The notes: generated by a model from the letters alone, not told the origin. DNA of 64,000 nt from CAVVSQ01 sp963848825 (GCA_963848825.1 CAWKFA010000017.1:124001-188000), one strand, 5' to 3'; shown: positions 1 through 9,240, counted from the first letter of the stretch. Made by a program: numbers and translations.

Positions 1-1
1 T

Positions 2-67
2 GAGAACGCCACGCGTACCGCCATCACCAGCTTACGTGCCGAAACCCCCATGGGGAACCTGAAATAA
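2..67 (+). CDS. C-terminal end of an upstream gene (partial)
   Basis: An open frame enters from the left edge and ends at TAA (65-67), giving 21 residues ending in ETPMGNLK. The composition looks coding and the stop lies 45 bases before the next ATG on the same strand. No family can be named from so short a tail. It could also be chance open frame. Confidence 0.35.
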   Translation, partial: ENATRTAITSLRAETPMGNLK

Positions 68-112
68 GCTTTCAAGAAGTCATTCGAGTTATATTTCAAC
101 ACGGCTGTCTTT

Positions 113-1141
113 ATGGCTCATCCCATTCTCACCACCGACCAGCTCCGCCAACAAGCCGCGCGCTTGCCACGAATCGCTCTTGCCCATCTGCCTACTCCGC
201 TCGAGGAAATGCCGCGCTTTTCCAGCCAAATAGGCGGGCCGCCACTCTTTATCAAACGAGACGATTGCACCGGCCTTCTCTTCGGCGGCAACAAGACGCG
301 TCACAACGAATTTCTGCTCGCGGAGGCTTTACGGCAACAGGCCGACGTGGTGGTGTGGGGGGCCGGCGTGCAATCGAACAACTGCCGCCAAACTGCCGCT
401 GCCTGTAATAAGCTGGGTCTGGACTGCATTCTCTACCTGAGCCGGGCAGCTCATAACGACGACGTGCAGGGCAATCTGCTCCTCGACCACCTGATGGGCG
501 CGCAGGTTCATATTATCGAAGAACCCATGGGGCCGGCCCTTGACGACCTGCTCCTGGCCAAGGCCGCTGCCTTGAAAAAGGCCGGCAGACGGCCTTTTGT
601 ATGGGACCGTATCACGGGCCGCCCGCTAGCTGCCGTCAGCTATGCCTTGTGCCTCGCGGAGATTCTGGATCAGTTGCGGGAACGCGGCCTGGAACCAAAA
701 ACGATATACGCGGCCGCCGCGGGCGCGACTGGTGGTGGGCTGGCATTGGGTAAGGCAGTCCTCGGTTGGCCTGGTAACATTCGACTTCTCTGCCCGATAC
801 ATTGGCCCTGGGACACGCCCGCCGACCTGGCGGGCATAGCCAATGCCTGCGCGGGCTTACTGGGCTTGCCGCACCGCCTCGATGCCAGCGACATTGATGT
901 CCGCACGGATTACGTCGGCGCTGGCTATGGCATCGTGACGCCTGCCGGGCGCGAGGCCATGAACCTGGTGGCGCGATGCGAAGGCATCTTGCTCGACCCA
1001 ATTTATACTGCCAAAGCGATGGCCGGGCTCATCGATGATGTTCGCAGAAAGCGTCTTGGTGCGGACGAGACCACGGTATTCGTTCACACGGGAGGCACGA
1101 TTGCCGTCTTCGCGTATAGAGACGAAATGATCGCGAAATAG
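113..1141 (+). CDS. D-cysteine desulfhydrase / ACC deaminase-family PLP enzyme
   Basis: A 342-residue fold-type II PLP enzyme of the ACC deaminase/D-cysteine desulfhydrase family, close to the usual family length (about 330). The likely reaction is breakdown of D-cysteine to pyruvate, sulfide and ammonia in the cytoplasm; ACC deamination is the alternative and cannot be excluded. Seen in the sequence: KRDD at about 48-51, the family GGNKTR segment with the presumed PLP lysine at about residue 61, a GAGVQSNNCRQ substrate loop at about 83-93, and a glycine-rich GATGGG phosphate-binding loop near 203-208. The ATG at 113 is the first Met before the conserved LPTPLE start of the domain; no strong ribosome site is visible. 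It converges with the aldo/keto reductase gene ending 12 bases downstream. The reading frame is intact. Confidence 0.82.
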   Translation: MAHPILTTDQLRQQAARLPRIALAHLPTPLEEMPRFSSQIGGPPLFIKRDDCTGLLFGGNKTRHNEFLLAEALRQQADVVVWGAGVQSNNCRQTAAACNKLGLDCILYLSRAAHNDDVQGNLLLDHLMGAQVHIIEEPMGPALDDLLLAKAAALKKAGRRPFVWDRITGRPLAAVSYALCLAEILDQLRERGLEPKTIYAAAAGATGGGLALGKAVLGWPGNIRLLCPIHWPWDTPADLAGIANACAGLLGLPHRLDASDIDVRTDYVGAGYGIVTPAGREAMNLVARCEGILLDPIYTAKAMAGLIDDVRRKRLGADETTVFVHTGGTIAVFAYRDEMIAK

Positions 1142-1153
1142 CAAGTATTGACG

Positions 1154-2243
1154 TTACATCGGCATTTCTTCGGGCGTCGGAAAGCCATGTTGTTGGCGTC
1201 CCTCCCCGCCGTCATATTTCATCGTTGATTTGTACAGCTCCAAATGGCCGTCAGCGGCATGGACCGCGCAGCGATCACGCAGCGCTTGCATTTCCTTCGG
1301 TGTCATGGGCTGGAAGTTACGGGCCACGGCCAAATTTTGGTGCAAGACTTCGGCGGAATCAATGCCGCTGATGGTTGTCGCGACCGGGAAGGCTCATGGC
1401 ATAGCGCAGGGCCTCCTCCGGAGTGATGATGCCATGAACGATCGGCTGGCCGCCGCCGCCCATGCTTTTCATGCCGAGAGCGGCAATGCCGCGGCGGTTC
1501 GCTTCCGGCAGGACGTCACGCTCGAAACTGCGATAGCTGGCGTCGAAGCAGTTCAGCGGCATCTGAACCGCATCAAAGGGATAATCGTGCGCGAGCATAC
1601 GCCGGTGGATGGCTGGGTGCTTGTGGCCCGTAAAGCCGACGTAGCGCACCTTGCCTTGCTTCTTGGCTTCGTCGAGCGCTTCCGTCACGCCGCCAGCGGC
1701 AAAGTGCCGGTCGGGATCGTTTTCGTAGATGACTTCATGAATCTGCCAGAGATCGAGGCGGTCGGTTTGCAGCCTGCGCAGAGATTCATCGAGTTGGCGG
1801 AGCGCCACTTTCTTGTCGCGGCCGTGCGTACAAACTTTGGTCATGAGAAAGACCCGATCGCGCCGGCCGCGCAGCGCCTGTCCCATCCATTCTTCGGCGC
1901 GATGGTCGTGATATTCCCAGGCGTTATCCATAAAGGTCACGCCGGCATCCACCGCCTCATGAAGGATACGCGTCGCGTCAGCGAGCGACGGCGCCGATGC
2001 GAGGGAGAACCCCCCGATGCCGATAATGGAAACGGTCTCCTTCGTCCGGCCGAACGGTTTATGTGGGATGCTACCCGGTCCGGTGTGGCTCAGGGGCAGC
2101 TGTGCTAACTCTCCCGCCGGCAGTACGCTGTTCGCGAGAACGACGGCCGAGGAGGCCAGCCCGGCCTGCTGAAGAAATTGCCGGCGGTCTGGCTCCGAGG
2201 TCGCGGCCATGGCTTCCTTGTCATCCTTCGATGGCTCGGTCAT
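1154..2243 (-). CDS. Aldo/keto reductase with Tat signal (frameshifted)
   Basis: NAD(P)H-dependent aldo/keto reductase family protein, about 362 residues once repaired. Translation from the ATG at 2243 has GGAG about 7 bases upstream. A twin-arginine motif (RRQFLQ) and a hydrophobic stretch near residue 20 suggest Tat export, so it may act outside the cytoplasm. The family tetrad is readable: Asp and Tyr in FMDNAWEYHD, Lys in MTKVCTHG and His in LWQIHEV. The frame breaks near 1388: the first part ends after AMSLPG, and the rest (HQNLAVARNFQP to the end) continues in another frame. Alignment with the neighbouring paralogue shows one extra base here. It may be a sequence error or a young pseudogene. 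Substrate unknown; planctomycetes often carry such secreted oxidoreductases. Confidence 0.75.
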
Positions 2244-2265
2244 ATCACGCTCCCCATTGAGATAG

Positions 2266-3275
2266 CTAGACTTCCCAGGTGCTGGCCGGGTTGTCGAACA
2301 TCTCCTCGACCTCTTTTTGTTTCTTGTCGATCGGAAAACCATGAGGCAAACGCGTCAACGGGTTGTCGAACCGCAGGGACATCTTGTAAACCTCGAAGCG
2401 TCCGTCGGCCGCGGTGGCGGCACAACGTTCACGTAAGGCCTGCATCTGTTGGTCGGTCATCGGCTTGAAGCCGCGTGCCACGGCGAGATTCTGTTGCAGG
2501 ATCTCCGGGGATTCCATACCGGAAATGGTGGTGGCAACCGGCAGGCTCATGGCGTACCGCAAAGCCTCCGCCGCGCTCAGGACTTTGCGCTTGATGGCTT
2601 CCGCGGTCCCACCCATGCTTTTCATTCCGAGCGCGGCGATGCCTCGACGATTAACTTCCGGCAGCACTTCACGCTCGAAACTTCGAAAGCTGGCATCGAA
2701 GGGATTGAGAGGCATCTGCACCGCATCAAAAGGGAACCCACGTGCGCAGCATTTCCAGGTGTAAGGCCGGGAGTTTGTGCCCGGTAAATCCCACAAACCG
2801 AGTTTTGCCCTGGCGTTTGGCCTGTTCGAGTGCTTCGAGAACTCCGCCCTTGGCATAGGCCAGCGCCGGATCGTTCTCGAAGCTGATGGCATGAATCTGC
2901 CAGAGATCGACATGATCTGTCTTCAGTCGCCGCAAAGATTGCTCAAGCATCTTGAGAGCCAGGGCGCCGTCACGACCATGGGTGCAAACTTTGGTCATCA
3001 GAAAAACACGTTGCCGCCGGTTCTGAAGGGCACGCCCCATCCAGACTTCCGTCCGGCCATTAAAGTACTCCCAGCAGTTGTCTAAAAAGGTTATCCCGGC
3101 GTCGATTGCTTCATGAACCAGCCGAACGGCTTTATCCAGGGTACTAATTTCGCCAAGGTGATGGCCGCCCAGCCCGAGGCGCTGACACCTGAGTTTTGGT
3201 GCGCCCGAAATTGCGCCGTGGTATTGGCTGCGATTGCTCCACGGTCACGCCGTCGGCATTGAACACATTCGCCAT
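2266..3275 (-). CDS. Second aldo/keto reductase, tandem paralogue (two frameshifts)
   Basis: A close paralogue of the next gene downstream, sharing its C-terminal half almost line for line (YAMSLP, QNLAVARGF, MQALRERC). Start at ATG 3275 gives MANVFNADGV and then FGRTKTQVSA. An extra C near 3180 shifts the frame before LGLGGHH, and an extra T in a T run near 2737 shifts it again before FDAVQMP. Catalytic residues are visible: FLDNCWEY (Asp, Tyr), MTKVCTHG (Lys) and LWQIHAI (His). Unlike its neighbour it has no Tat signal, so it is probably cytoplasmic. The two genes are 22 bases apart on the same strand and probably arose by tandem duplication. Function beyond NAD(P)H-dependent carbonyl reduction cannot be assigned. 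Confidence 0.72.
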
Positions 3276-3443
3276 GGAGACCTCGGAGTAGGACACATCG
3301 GTTCTAAGCCGTTAGAGCCAGCAATCATTGTGCCGGAATTTGGCAAAAGATGTCCGTTCATTATCTCACGGCTGTCGCAGGTTCGGCATATACTTTGCTC
3401 CAATTCCTGGGTCGAATCAAATATTCAGTCAGGAGAAGTAGCC

Positions 3444-4082
3444 ATGGCTAAGCGTCGCGAAAAGTCCCCGAAGGTGGCGCCCGTTGAACCAACCAAACAG
3501 GACGTGCCTCCTGGAGCAACCCGCCGGGCCTTTGACCGTGATTTGGAATCAGGGGGAGGTTTACCGGGCAGCGCTGCCGGACCAAGACATGCGGCGCAGG
3601 ATGAAGGTAACGAAGAGGAAACCACGGGGCCGATGGATTCGAACAGAACCCTTGCAAGCCAGCCAGTAGAAGAGGACGACCTTTTGGAAGAAGATGCACC
3701 TTTCGCCAGCCGATCCGGTGCGGCGATAGGAGCGTGCTCGGCCAGTCACCCAACTCGGAAAAATCACATCGTCGTAATGCCGATCACAAGGAGCGCGCGC
3801 GCCACGCCGGGGTATTCCGGCGCGACCGAAAAACCCAGAATTCCACGCGACCATGAGGGCACGGACACCATGAAGTTGACGGGTTTTGAGGCTATCGAAT
3901 ACGCGGAAAAGCGCGGCCTGTCGCTCAACAAACATCCGGACTCGATTACGGGCCCGCGCCAGGACCTGAGTGTGGCTGAAGCCATCGCTCTGGCGGAAGA
4001 TGACCCGGAGCTAATATGGCTCGTGGTAGATCGGGAGGAATACTATTCGGGTACCCCATCTTCTTATGAGCCTGACTATTGA
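3444..4082 (+). CDS. Hypothetical protein, low-complexity N-terminus
   Basis: An AGGAGA site at 3431-3436 lies 7 bases before the ATG at 3444, giving 212 residues. The first two thirds are charged and low-complexity with no recognised domain. The last 70 residues (MKLTGFEAIEYAEKRG onwards, from an internal ATG at 3870) look like a compact soluble domain rich in acidic residues. That segment could be an independent small gene, or the middle could be frameshifted like its neighbours. It converges with the caspase-like gene 7 bases downstream. I do not recognise the family. Confidence 0.5.
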   Translation: MAKRREKSPKVAPVEPTKQDVPPGATRRAFDRDLESGGGLPGSAAGPRHAAQDEGNEEETTGPMDSNRTLASQPVEEDDLLEEDAPFASRSGAAIGACSASHPTRKNHIVVMPITRSARATPGYSGATEKPRIPRDHEGTDTMKLTGFEAIEYAEKRGLSLNKHPDSITGPRQDLSVAEAIALAEDDPELIWLVVDREEYYSGTPSSYEPDY

Positions 4083-4089
4083 AAACCGC

Positions 4090-6129
4090 TCATTCGCGTG
4101 TGGTGCGCCAGACCAATCCCAACGCCGTCAGTTCTTCGCGCGCGGCCAGCACCGCCCACGGGGTGCCCGCGTGCTCCTCGGCGATGCGTTTCCATGTTCG
4201 CGAGATGTTTTTGACCATGTCCTTTACTTTCGGCTCGCTGATTTGCACCTTGGGCTGCGAGCCGACCCGCCACATGTTGTTGACGTTCTCCAGGTCCGGT
4301 AAATTGTCGCCGCGAACCTGTGCCAGGATATTGTTGTATTCGTAAATAAAAACGAGACGGGACTGCAGTCGGGCCAGTGCATAGTCGTAATTGGCCTGCC
4401 AGCGCTTGGAAGTCTCTTGCTCCCGCTTCTCGCCGGCCCCTTTCAAGTCTGCCAGTGCCTTTTCCATCTGGAAGATCAGCAGGCCCGGTTCCTTTTGCTC
4501 GGCAAAGAATTTCTTCTTTATCTCCGGTGTAATAGGTGCGTGGAGCTTCTCCTCCATTCTGATCTTTTCGCTGGCCTTGAGTATCTGGATAGTTTCGAGC
4601 ACGGCGGCCCGCAGTGGATAGGTTTCTTTATCCTTGGCCATGTTGACCAACTCCGCCCATGTCTTGTAATCGGGTTGATACGCTTCCAATGTTTTGCCGC
4701 TAAAGAGGGGCAGACTGGAAAAGTGCACGGGCTTTTGCGAAACCCGCACGGGTGGCAGGCGATTGATCTCATCGAGGATGTTCTTTACATTCGCCAGGGT
4801 TCCGCTCTCGGCGCCATCGGGCGTGACGGGTTTCAAGACAAGCCTGGGCGGCAGGGGAACTGTGGCGTCGTATGGGTGCCTTTCTCTTCGTTGCCGCTCA
4901 GTCGCGATTCCTGTTCCAGTTTTTGCGGCTTGAGAATCTCTTTGAGCCGTTGATTTACTTTTGGCAACAAGCGATCCACCGGCAGCGGTTCGGACTCATT
5001 TTGGATACCCGGCAAGCCGTCGCGCAGGGCCTTGCACAGTGCCTGCATGAATACGCTGCCGCTTTCCAGCTCGATTGATTGCTGCCCTTTGGTGCACGAA
5101 GCCCACACCTGAACGCCGGCGGGTGGTTGCAAAAGCTTGGCGTCGATATCGTCGGTCATCGGGCCGGTGCCTGGCAATTCTTCGCCGCGGGCCGGCGGAA
5201 AGCGACAAACGTCGAGAACGAGGAGTTTCTGCCGTGCTTTACAGTCGGCCAACTTCTCATAAACCCAGGCAAGCGGGATGAGGGTCTTGGCGTCCTTGCG
5301 ATTGCCTTCGACCGGGACCAAATAAACTTCCTTGTCGATATCGATGGCATGTCCCGTGAATAGCAGGAGAATGCGATCCTGGGGACGTGACGTTTGCAGG
5401 AACTCCGCCATGGTGTTTTCAATAACGGCCTTGGATGTCGAAAAGGGATTGGTGCCGCCGTCGGACAGTTCCAACACTTGCGTCCCCGGCATGCGCATGG
5501 GGGGCAGTGTCATGGCTCGGGCGAGGGCGGCGGTGCTGCTGCCCGGATAGTTATTGTTCGGCGGCGCACCATAATGAAGGGGATTGAAGAGAAGATAATT
5601 GCTGACATTGATGAGGAGTGCTCGTCGCGGAAAGGCGTTGCCGGCAAGTTTCGGAGGAGATTTTTTCTGGAGCGGGTCTTTTTTCTTTGGTGCTTGCTTC
5701 GAGGGATCATCATTATTGACGGCATCGGCGCCCGGGTCGTCAGGGTTAGGCGTGGGTGCATCCGCCTCCGCGACAATGGGGACCTTATCCTTCTTCGCTG
5801 GATTAGGGTTGGTCTTTTTGGCGATGGCGGCGGTCTTTTTCTTTACCTCGACGACCGCCTTGGCGTCGCTGTCTTTTTTCTCATGGCCGGTGACGAGCGC
5901 GCTCAGATATGGCCAGGCAAAAATAGCCACACTCGCCACGACAGCCAGCACGAGCCCGCATAATACGAACATGCTGGCGAGGCTGCTTTTCTTTCGCGCT
6001 GGCGAACGCGGCTTTAGCGTGAAGACTGCGCCGGCAATGTTTGCAGCGTATGGGCTCGTTCAGCCAGTCCCCGGGAATGCGCAGGGCTTGCTTGCAGTAG
6101 GGGCACCGAGATTGCACCACCTGGCTCAT
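4090..6129 (-). CDS. Zinc-ribbon, membrane-anchored caspase-like protein (frameshifted)
   Basis: Repaired length is about 680 residues. From ATG 6129 the N-terminus is a zinc ribbon (CPYCK ... CKHCRR), followed by a basic stretch, one membrane segment (FVLCGLVLAVVASVAIFAW), a Lys/Pro-rich linker and a peptidase C14 (caspase-like) domain starting at RRALLINVSNY. The presumed dyad is His in LLLFTGHAID and Cys in LVLDVCRF. A C-terminal helical region of about 250 residues (4090-4836) has no recognised fold. Single-base shifts near 6015 and 4840 join three frames; no frame shows an internal stop in the conserved part. It is the last gene of a tight operon, 2 bases after the 71-aa gene. Metacaspase-like proteins are common in planctomycetes; the substrate is unknown. 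Confidence 0.72.
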
Positions 6130-6131
6130 GG

Positions 6132-6347
6132 TCAATATTCCTGAAAGCAAGGGCGCGCGGGGTCCGAGCACAATGGCAAGGAAACAGCGCCGCCGTCGGG
6201 CCCGTCACCCCGCATCGTTTGGATGCAGGTGAACTCCACCATGCCGGCCTGATATTCCGGATCGTTTTGAAAGTCCTCGCCCCATACCTGCATCGATTTG
6301 CAGGTAACAAAGTGGCAGCGTGGCCGATAAGGTTCGGATGGGTCCAT
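6132..6347 (-). CDS. Small Cys-containing conserved-looking protein, 71 aa
   Basis: A 71-residue acidic protein with four cysteines (HFVTCKS, EFTCIQT, LPLCSDP, ARPCFQ) and no signal peptide or membrane segment. The start at 6347 falls 2 bases after the stop of the chalcone-isomerase-like gene, and its stop is 2 bases before the caspase-like gene, so it is very probably co-translated in that operon. The Cys spacing could bind a metal or form disulfides. The family is not recognised and the function is unknown. An in-frame upstream start would overlap the preceding gene and is less likely. Confidence 0.6.
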   Translation of the reverse strand: MDPSEPYRPRCHFVTCKSMQVWGEDFQNDPEYQAGMVEFTCIQTMRGDGPDGGAVSLPLCSDPARPCFQEY

Positions 6348-6349
6348 GG

Positions 6350-6928
6350 CTAATCCGTGGGGAGACGTGACAAAAGCCCCAATTTGACGCTTTCGCCGAC
6401 ATTGTTCTGGCCAAAATAATTCTCCCACACGGCCTTGGAAAACTCAACGTTGCGCACCAGATGGGCGATGCCCGCGGACGATTGGCACTGGAAACCAATC
6501 TTCGGAATGTGCGTAAACCAAATATCATCACCCTTGTGGGCGGTTTGTCCGCTCAGGATTTTCGCCACGGTCTTTACTTCCTCGTTGAAGGCCGGCTCGG
6601 GATGGTTCGAACGAAAGACGGCCACGAAGGCGTCCGCCATATCAGGCCCGGCCACGTTCCGTAACATGCACAGATGCATTTGCTTCGGCCGGTCCGCGAC
6701 GACGAGTTCTCGAGCGGTGCGGATCCGCACGCCCTGTTCAATATAGCTGCCGACCGTGTAGACCTTGAAGATCCCTTTGGACCGAACAGCCGAGCCGGTC
6801 AACATCAACTTGACCTGGCGATCACCAATCTTGTTTTCAATGGTTTCCTGCTCGTCGCCAGGCAGCGGGTTGTCGGCGGCATAGCTGAGGCCAAGCACCA
6901 GGAGGCCCCAGGCAAAGCGACTAAACAT
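6350..6928 (-). CDS. Chalcone isomerase-like exported protein
   Basis: A 192-residue protein with an N-terminal signal peptide (FAWGLLVLGLSYA) followed by a chalcone-isomerase-like domain. Seen: KLMLTGSAVRSKGIFKVYTVGSY split over the first strands, then the helical DMADAFVAVF region and a C-terminal helix (AVWENYFGQ). Bacterial members of this family are usually periplasmic and are not known to make flavonoids; fatty-acid binding is a common suggestion. It starts 14 bases after the HEAT gene's stop and ends 2 bases before the 71-aa gene, so it is an operon member. The frame is intact. Confidence 0.72.
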   Translation of the reverse strand: MFSRFAWGLLVLGLSYAADNPLPGDEQETIENKIGDRQVKLMLTGSAVRSKGIFKVYTVGSYIEQGVRIRTARELVVADRPKQMHLCMLRNVAGPDMADAFVAVFRSNHPEPAFNEEVKTVAKILSGQTAHKGDDIWFTHIPKIGFQCQSSAGIAHLVRNVEFSKAVWENYFGQNNVGESVKLGLLSRLPTD

Positions 6929-6942
6929 GATGCGACCTTGGG

Positions 6943-7442
6943 TTATTTCTTTTTGCCGTTGATCGATTTGATGGCCACCATGGCCATTTTAGATAAGGCC
7001 TTGTCCGTTTTCTCATCCGAAATCTCGCGTAGCGAGGGAATAGCTTCCTTGGCATCGCTACCGTATTGACTCAGGGCTGTCATCGCGCCCATTTTCAACT
7101 CGCGGTTCTTGTCCTTGAGCGCGTCGATGAGCAGCGGCACCACCGCCTCCGGCTCAGCACCGATGTTTCCGAGCGCTTCGGCCGCGGCCTTGCGGACCTG
7201 CGCATCTCGGTCTTTTTGCAAGGTCGTTTTCAAGAGGTCCATGGCGGTGGCAACGTCTGCCGCCTTGATGGCGCCACGTTTGCCGATCATCTCCGCGGCC
7301 AGCGCCGATCTTTCGCATTGGGCGATGTCTTGAGCATGGCCACATATTTGGGCACATCTTCCTTCTTTGGCGTGGCGCCGCCACCCCAGGCCAGGGTGAG
7401 AAACCCAAGCAGCATGATTCCCGCCGCACTGCCGATCTTCAT
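6943..7442 (-). CDS. Exported HEAT-repeat protein (frameshifted)
   Basis: From ATG 7442 there is a signal peptide (IGSAAGIMLLGFLTLAWGG), a short linker, and HEAT repeats: VRKAAAEALGNIG, then ELKMGAMTALSQYG, ending NGKKK. The repaired length is about 166 residues. One base is missing near 7305, where NAKDR should run on into ALAAEMIGK. HEAT arrays usually bind other proteins. This is the first gene of the four-gene minus-strand operon that ends with the caspase-like protein. A TATAAT -10 box on the minus strand at 7482-7487 sits about 40 bases upstream of the start. Confidence 0.66.
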
Positions 7443-7481
7443 GGCGTCACCAGCCTTTCGCGAAAGGTGCCGAACATCCCT

Positions 7482-7487
7482 ATTATA
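7482..7487 (-). promoter_or_regulatory. -10 box of the HEAT/caspase operon
   Basis: On the minus strand this reads TATAAT, about 40 bases ahead of the HEAT gene start. No convincing -35 hexamer stands 17 bases further upstream (TTTTCC), so promoter strength is uncertain. Confidence 0.4.
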
Positions 7488-7606
7488 AAGGACTAATGGG
7501 CCAAGGAAAAAGTTCCGGCACACATTTCCTATTTCTCCCAGGCCGCGATTTCGGCACGGTCTAACGGCGAACCTATTTTTTCGCGCTCATCATTATTTTT
7601 TTCCCG

Positions 7607-7634
7607 TTGACTTGCCGGCCGCCAGTCCTATAAT
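7607..7634 (+). promoter_or_regulatory. Sigma-70-type promoter of the 23S-5S operon
   Basis: TTGACT (7607-7612), a 16-base spacer, then a perfect TATAAT (7629-7634). It is the best promoter-like sequence seen in the window and lies about 170 bases before tRNA-Ile. It implies that the 23S-5S unit is transcribed on its own, without a 16S gene upstream. Confidence 0.7.
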
Positions 7635-7767
7635 TAGCTTTGGTTCGGTAACTGCCCCGTTTACTCCGTTTGAGCTTCTTGCACCCCTCAGGGTCAAGTT
7701 TATGGTATCTCGGATCGCGAACATTGTTGGGACCGGTTAACGCTCTATCCAATCTGTCGGGGATAGG

Positions 7768-7799
7768 GCCAAACCAAACGTGGTTTGGCTTTTTTGTTT
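7768..7799 (+). terminator. Intrinsic terminator/attenuator in the rRNA leader
   Basis: A perfect 8-bp stem (GCCAAACC / GGTTTGGC) with a 6-base loop is followed by TTTTTTG and TTT. It lies between the rRNA promoter and tRNA-Ile, so it must be read through, for example by boxA/Nus-type antitermination, for rRNA to be made. Alternatively promoter plus terminator define a short leader RNA of about 150 bases. Confidence 0.65.
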
Positions 7800-7805
7800 G
7801 GAATT

Positions 7806-7879
7806 GGGCGTATAGCTCAGTTGGCTAGAGCGCAGCTCTGATAAAGCTGAGGTCCTTGGTTCGAATCCAAGTACGCCCA
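7806..7879 (+). tRNA. tRNA-Ile (GAU)
   Basis: A full cloverleaf of 74 bases. The acceptor GGGCGTA pairs with TACGCCC, the anticodon stem is CAGCT/AGCTG with loop CTGATAA (anticodon GAT), and the T loop is TTCGAAT. The discriminator A is at 7879; CCA is not encoded (CTGG follows). It sits 17 bases before tRNA-Ala, as in the usual 16S-23S spacer, although no 16S gene precedes it. Confidence 0.96.
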
Positions 7880-7896
7880 CTGGCCGAAGAAACAGA

Positions 7897-7972
7897 GGGG
7901 ACGTAGCTCAACTGGGAGAGCGCCGGCTTTGCAAGCCGGAGGTTGCCGGTTCGATCCCGGTCGTCTCCACCA
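7897..7972 (+). tRNA. tRNA-Ala (UGC)
   Basis: A 76-base cloverleaf with acceptor GGGGACG/CGTCTCC, anticodon stem CCGGC/GCCGG and loop TTTGCAA (anticodon TGC). CCA is encoded at 7970-7972, unlike in tRNA-Ile and tRNA-Val of this window. Confidence 0.96.
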
Positions 7973-8416
7973 AATTGCGGGTGGTTTTGTCGGGGCGAAA
8001 GGTTTCGCCAGATTATGCTGGGCTGGGCACGAGTCGCCGCATTCGTTAAAGCGTGCGTCGACTCCTGGTCAGTAGAGCAATCTCTCTGGGATTGCGGCCA
8101 GGTTAAGTTCTTTGACAATTCGGTAGTGGTATAAGTTGCCTCACAAGAATGAAATGTGGCCGGTTGGGCGTGTAGGTCGATAGCGGCGGCATGTTTGATC
8201 GGTTACAAGTTCAGTTTTTGCGAGATAATCTCTGCATGAGCTTAATTAGAGATAAGGGTTATTGTTACTCAATCTATTTCGGATCAGCCTGGTGAAGACA
8301 GCGTATGGCGCGAGCCATGGGTTGTTTAGCGAGGTAGAGATAGATTAGGTAGCTGGCCGATCCGAACTTCAAGGTGAGCCAGGGGCGAAAGTTTCTGGAG
8401 TTCTTTTGGAGAGCAG
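7973..8416 (+). other. tRNA-Ala to 23S spacer
   Basis: This 444-base non-coding spacer holds a boxA-like element (8107-8120) and, at its 3' end, sequence that can pair with the region just after 23S to make the precursor processing stem. No gene is seen. Confidence 0.6.
8107..8120 (+). promoter_or_regulatory. boxA-like antitermination site
   Basis: GTTCTTTGACAATT matches the E. coli rRNA spacer boxA (GCTCTTTAACAATT) at 12 of 14 positions and stands in the same place, between the spacer tRNA and 23S. It is the expected signal for Nus-factor loading. Confidence 0.6.
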
Positions 8417-8985
8417 GATCAATGCGGCCAAGCTACGAAGGGCGTGTGGGGGATGTCTTGGCGCCAGGAGGCGAAGAAGGGCGTGGAAGACTGCGATAAG
8501 CCCGGGGGAATGGTCAAACGCGTGTTGATCCCGGGGTTCCCGAATTAGCGTGTAGTGAATACATAGCTACACGTGGCGAACGGGGGGAACTGAAACATCT
8601 CAGTACCCCTAGGAAAAGAAAGAAACCTCGACTCCGTAAGTAGCGGCGAGCGAAAGCGGATCAGCCTAAACCTCAAGGACATGTCCTGGAGGGGTTGTAG
8701 GGCCGGTGTTTAGAATGCGAGTAGCCTAGCAGAAGTGATCTGGAAAGTTCCACCAGAGTGGGTGAAAGTCCCGTATGCGACAGGTGAAAGCGGACGAATC
8801 GGTACCTGAGTAGGACTCGACACGTGGAAGTGAGTCTGAATCCGCGGGGCCCATCCCGCAAGGCTAAGTACTCCCTGGCGACCGATAGCGAACCAAGTAG
8901 CGCGAGCGAAAGATGGGAAGAACCCCTACAAGGGGAGGATAGTGAACCTGAAACCACATGCCTACAAGCGGTCGGAGCCCGTTTA

Positions 8986-9126
8986 GACGACGTTCCGCCA
9001 TTGGCTCGGAATTGATTATCTACAGAATGCAACTTGAGGATAGCGGCCTTGAAGAGATTCAAATCCGCGATCTGCAAGTCTGCAAACTAAGATAGTCATA
9101 ACTGGAGTCTGTGGCGGAGCGTCGTC
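8986..9126 (+). other. Intervening sequence/expansion in 23S helix 25
   Basis: About 140 bases replace the short tip of helix 25. The arms GACGACGTTCCGCCA (8986-9000) and TGGCGGAGCGTCGTC (9112-9126) form 15 pairs, one of them G-U. Helix 25 is a classic IVS site, and a long helix like this is a typical RNase III target. Confidence 0.65.
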
Positions 9127-9203
9127 GAAGGGTGACGGCGTGCCTTTTGCATAATGATCCGGCGACTTACCGTCACCAGCAAGGTTAAGTGATTCTGTCA
9201 CGC

Positions 9204-9240
<37 letters not shown>

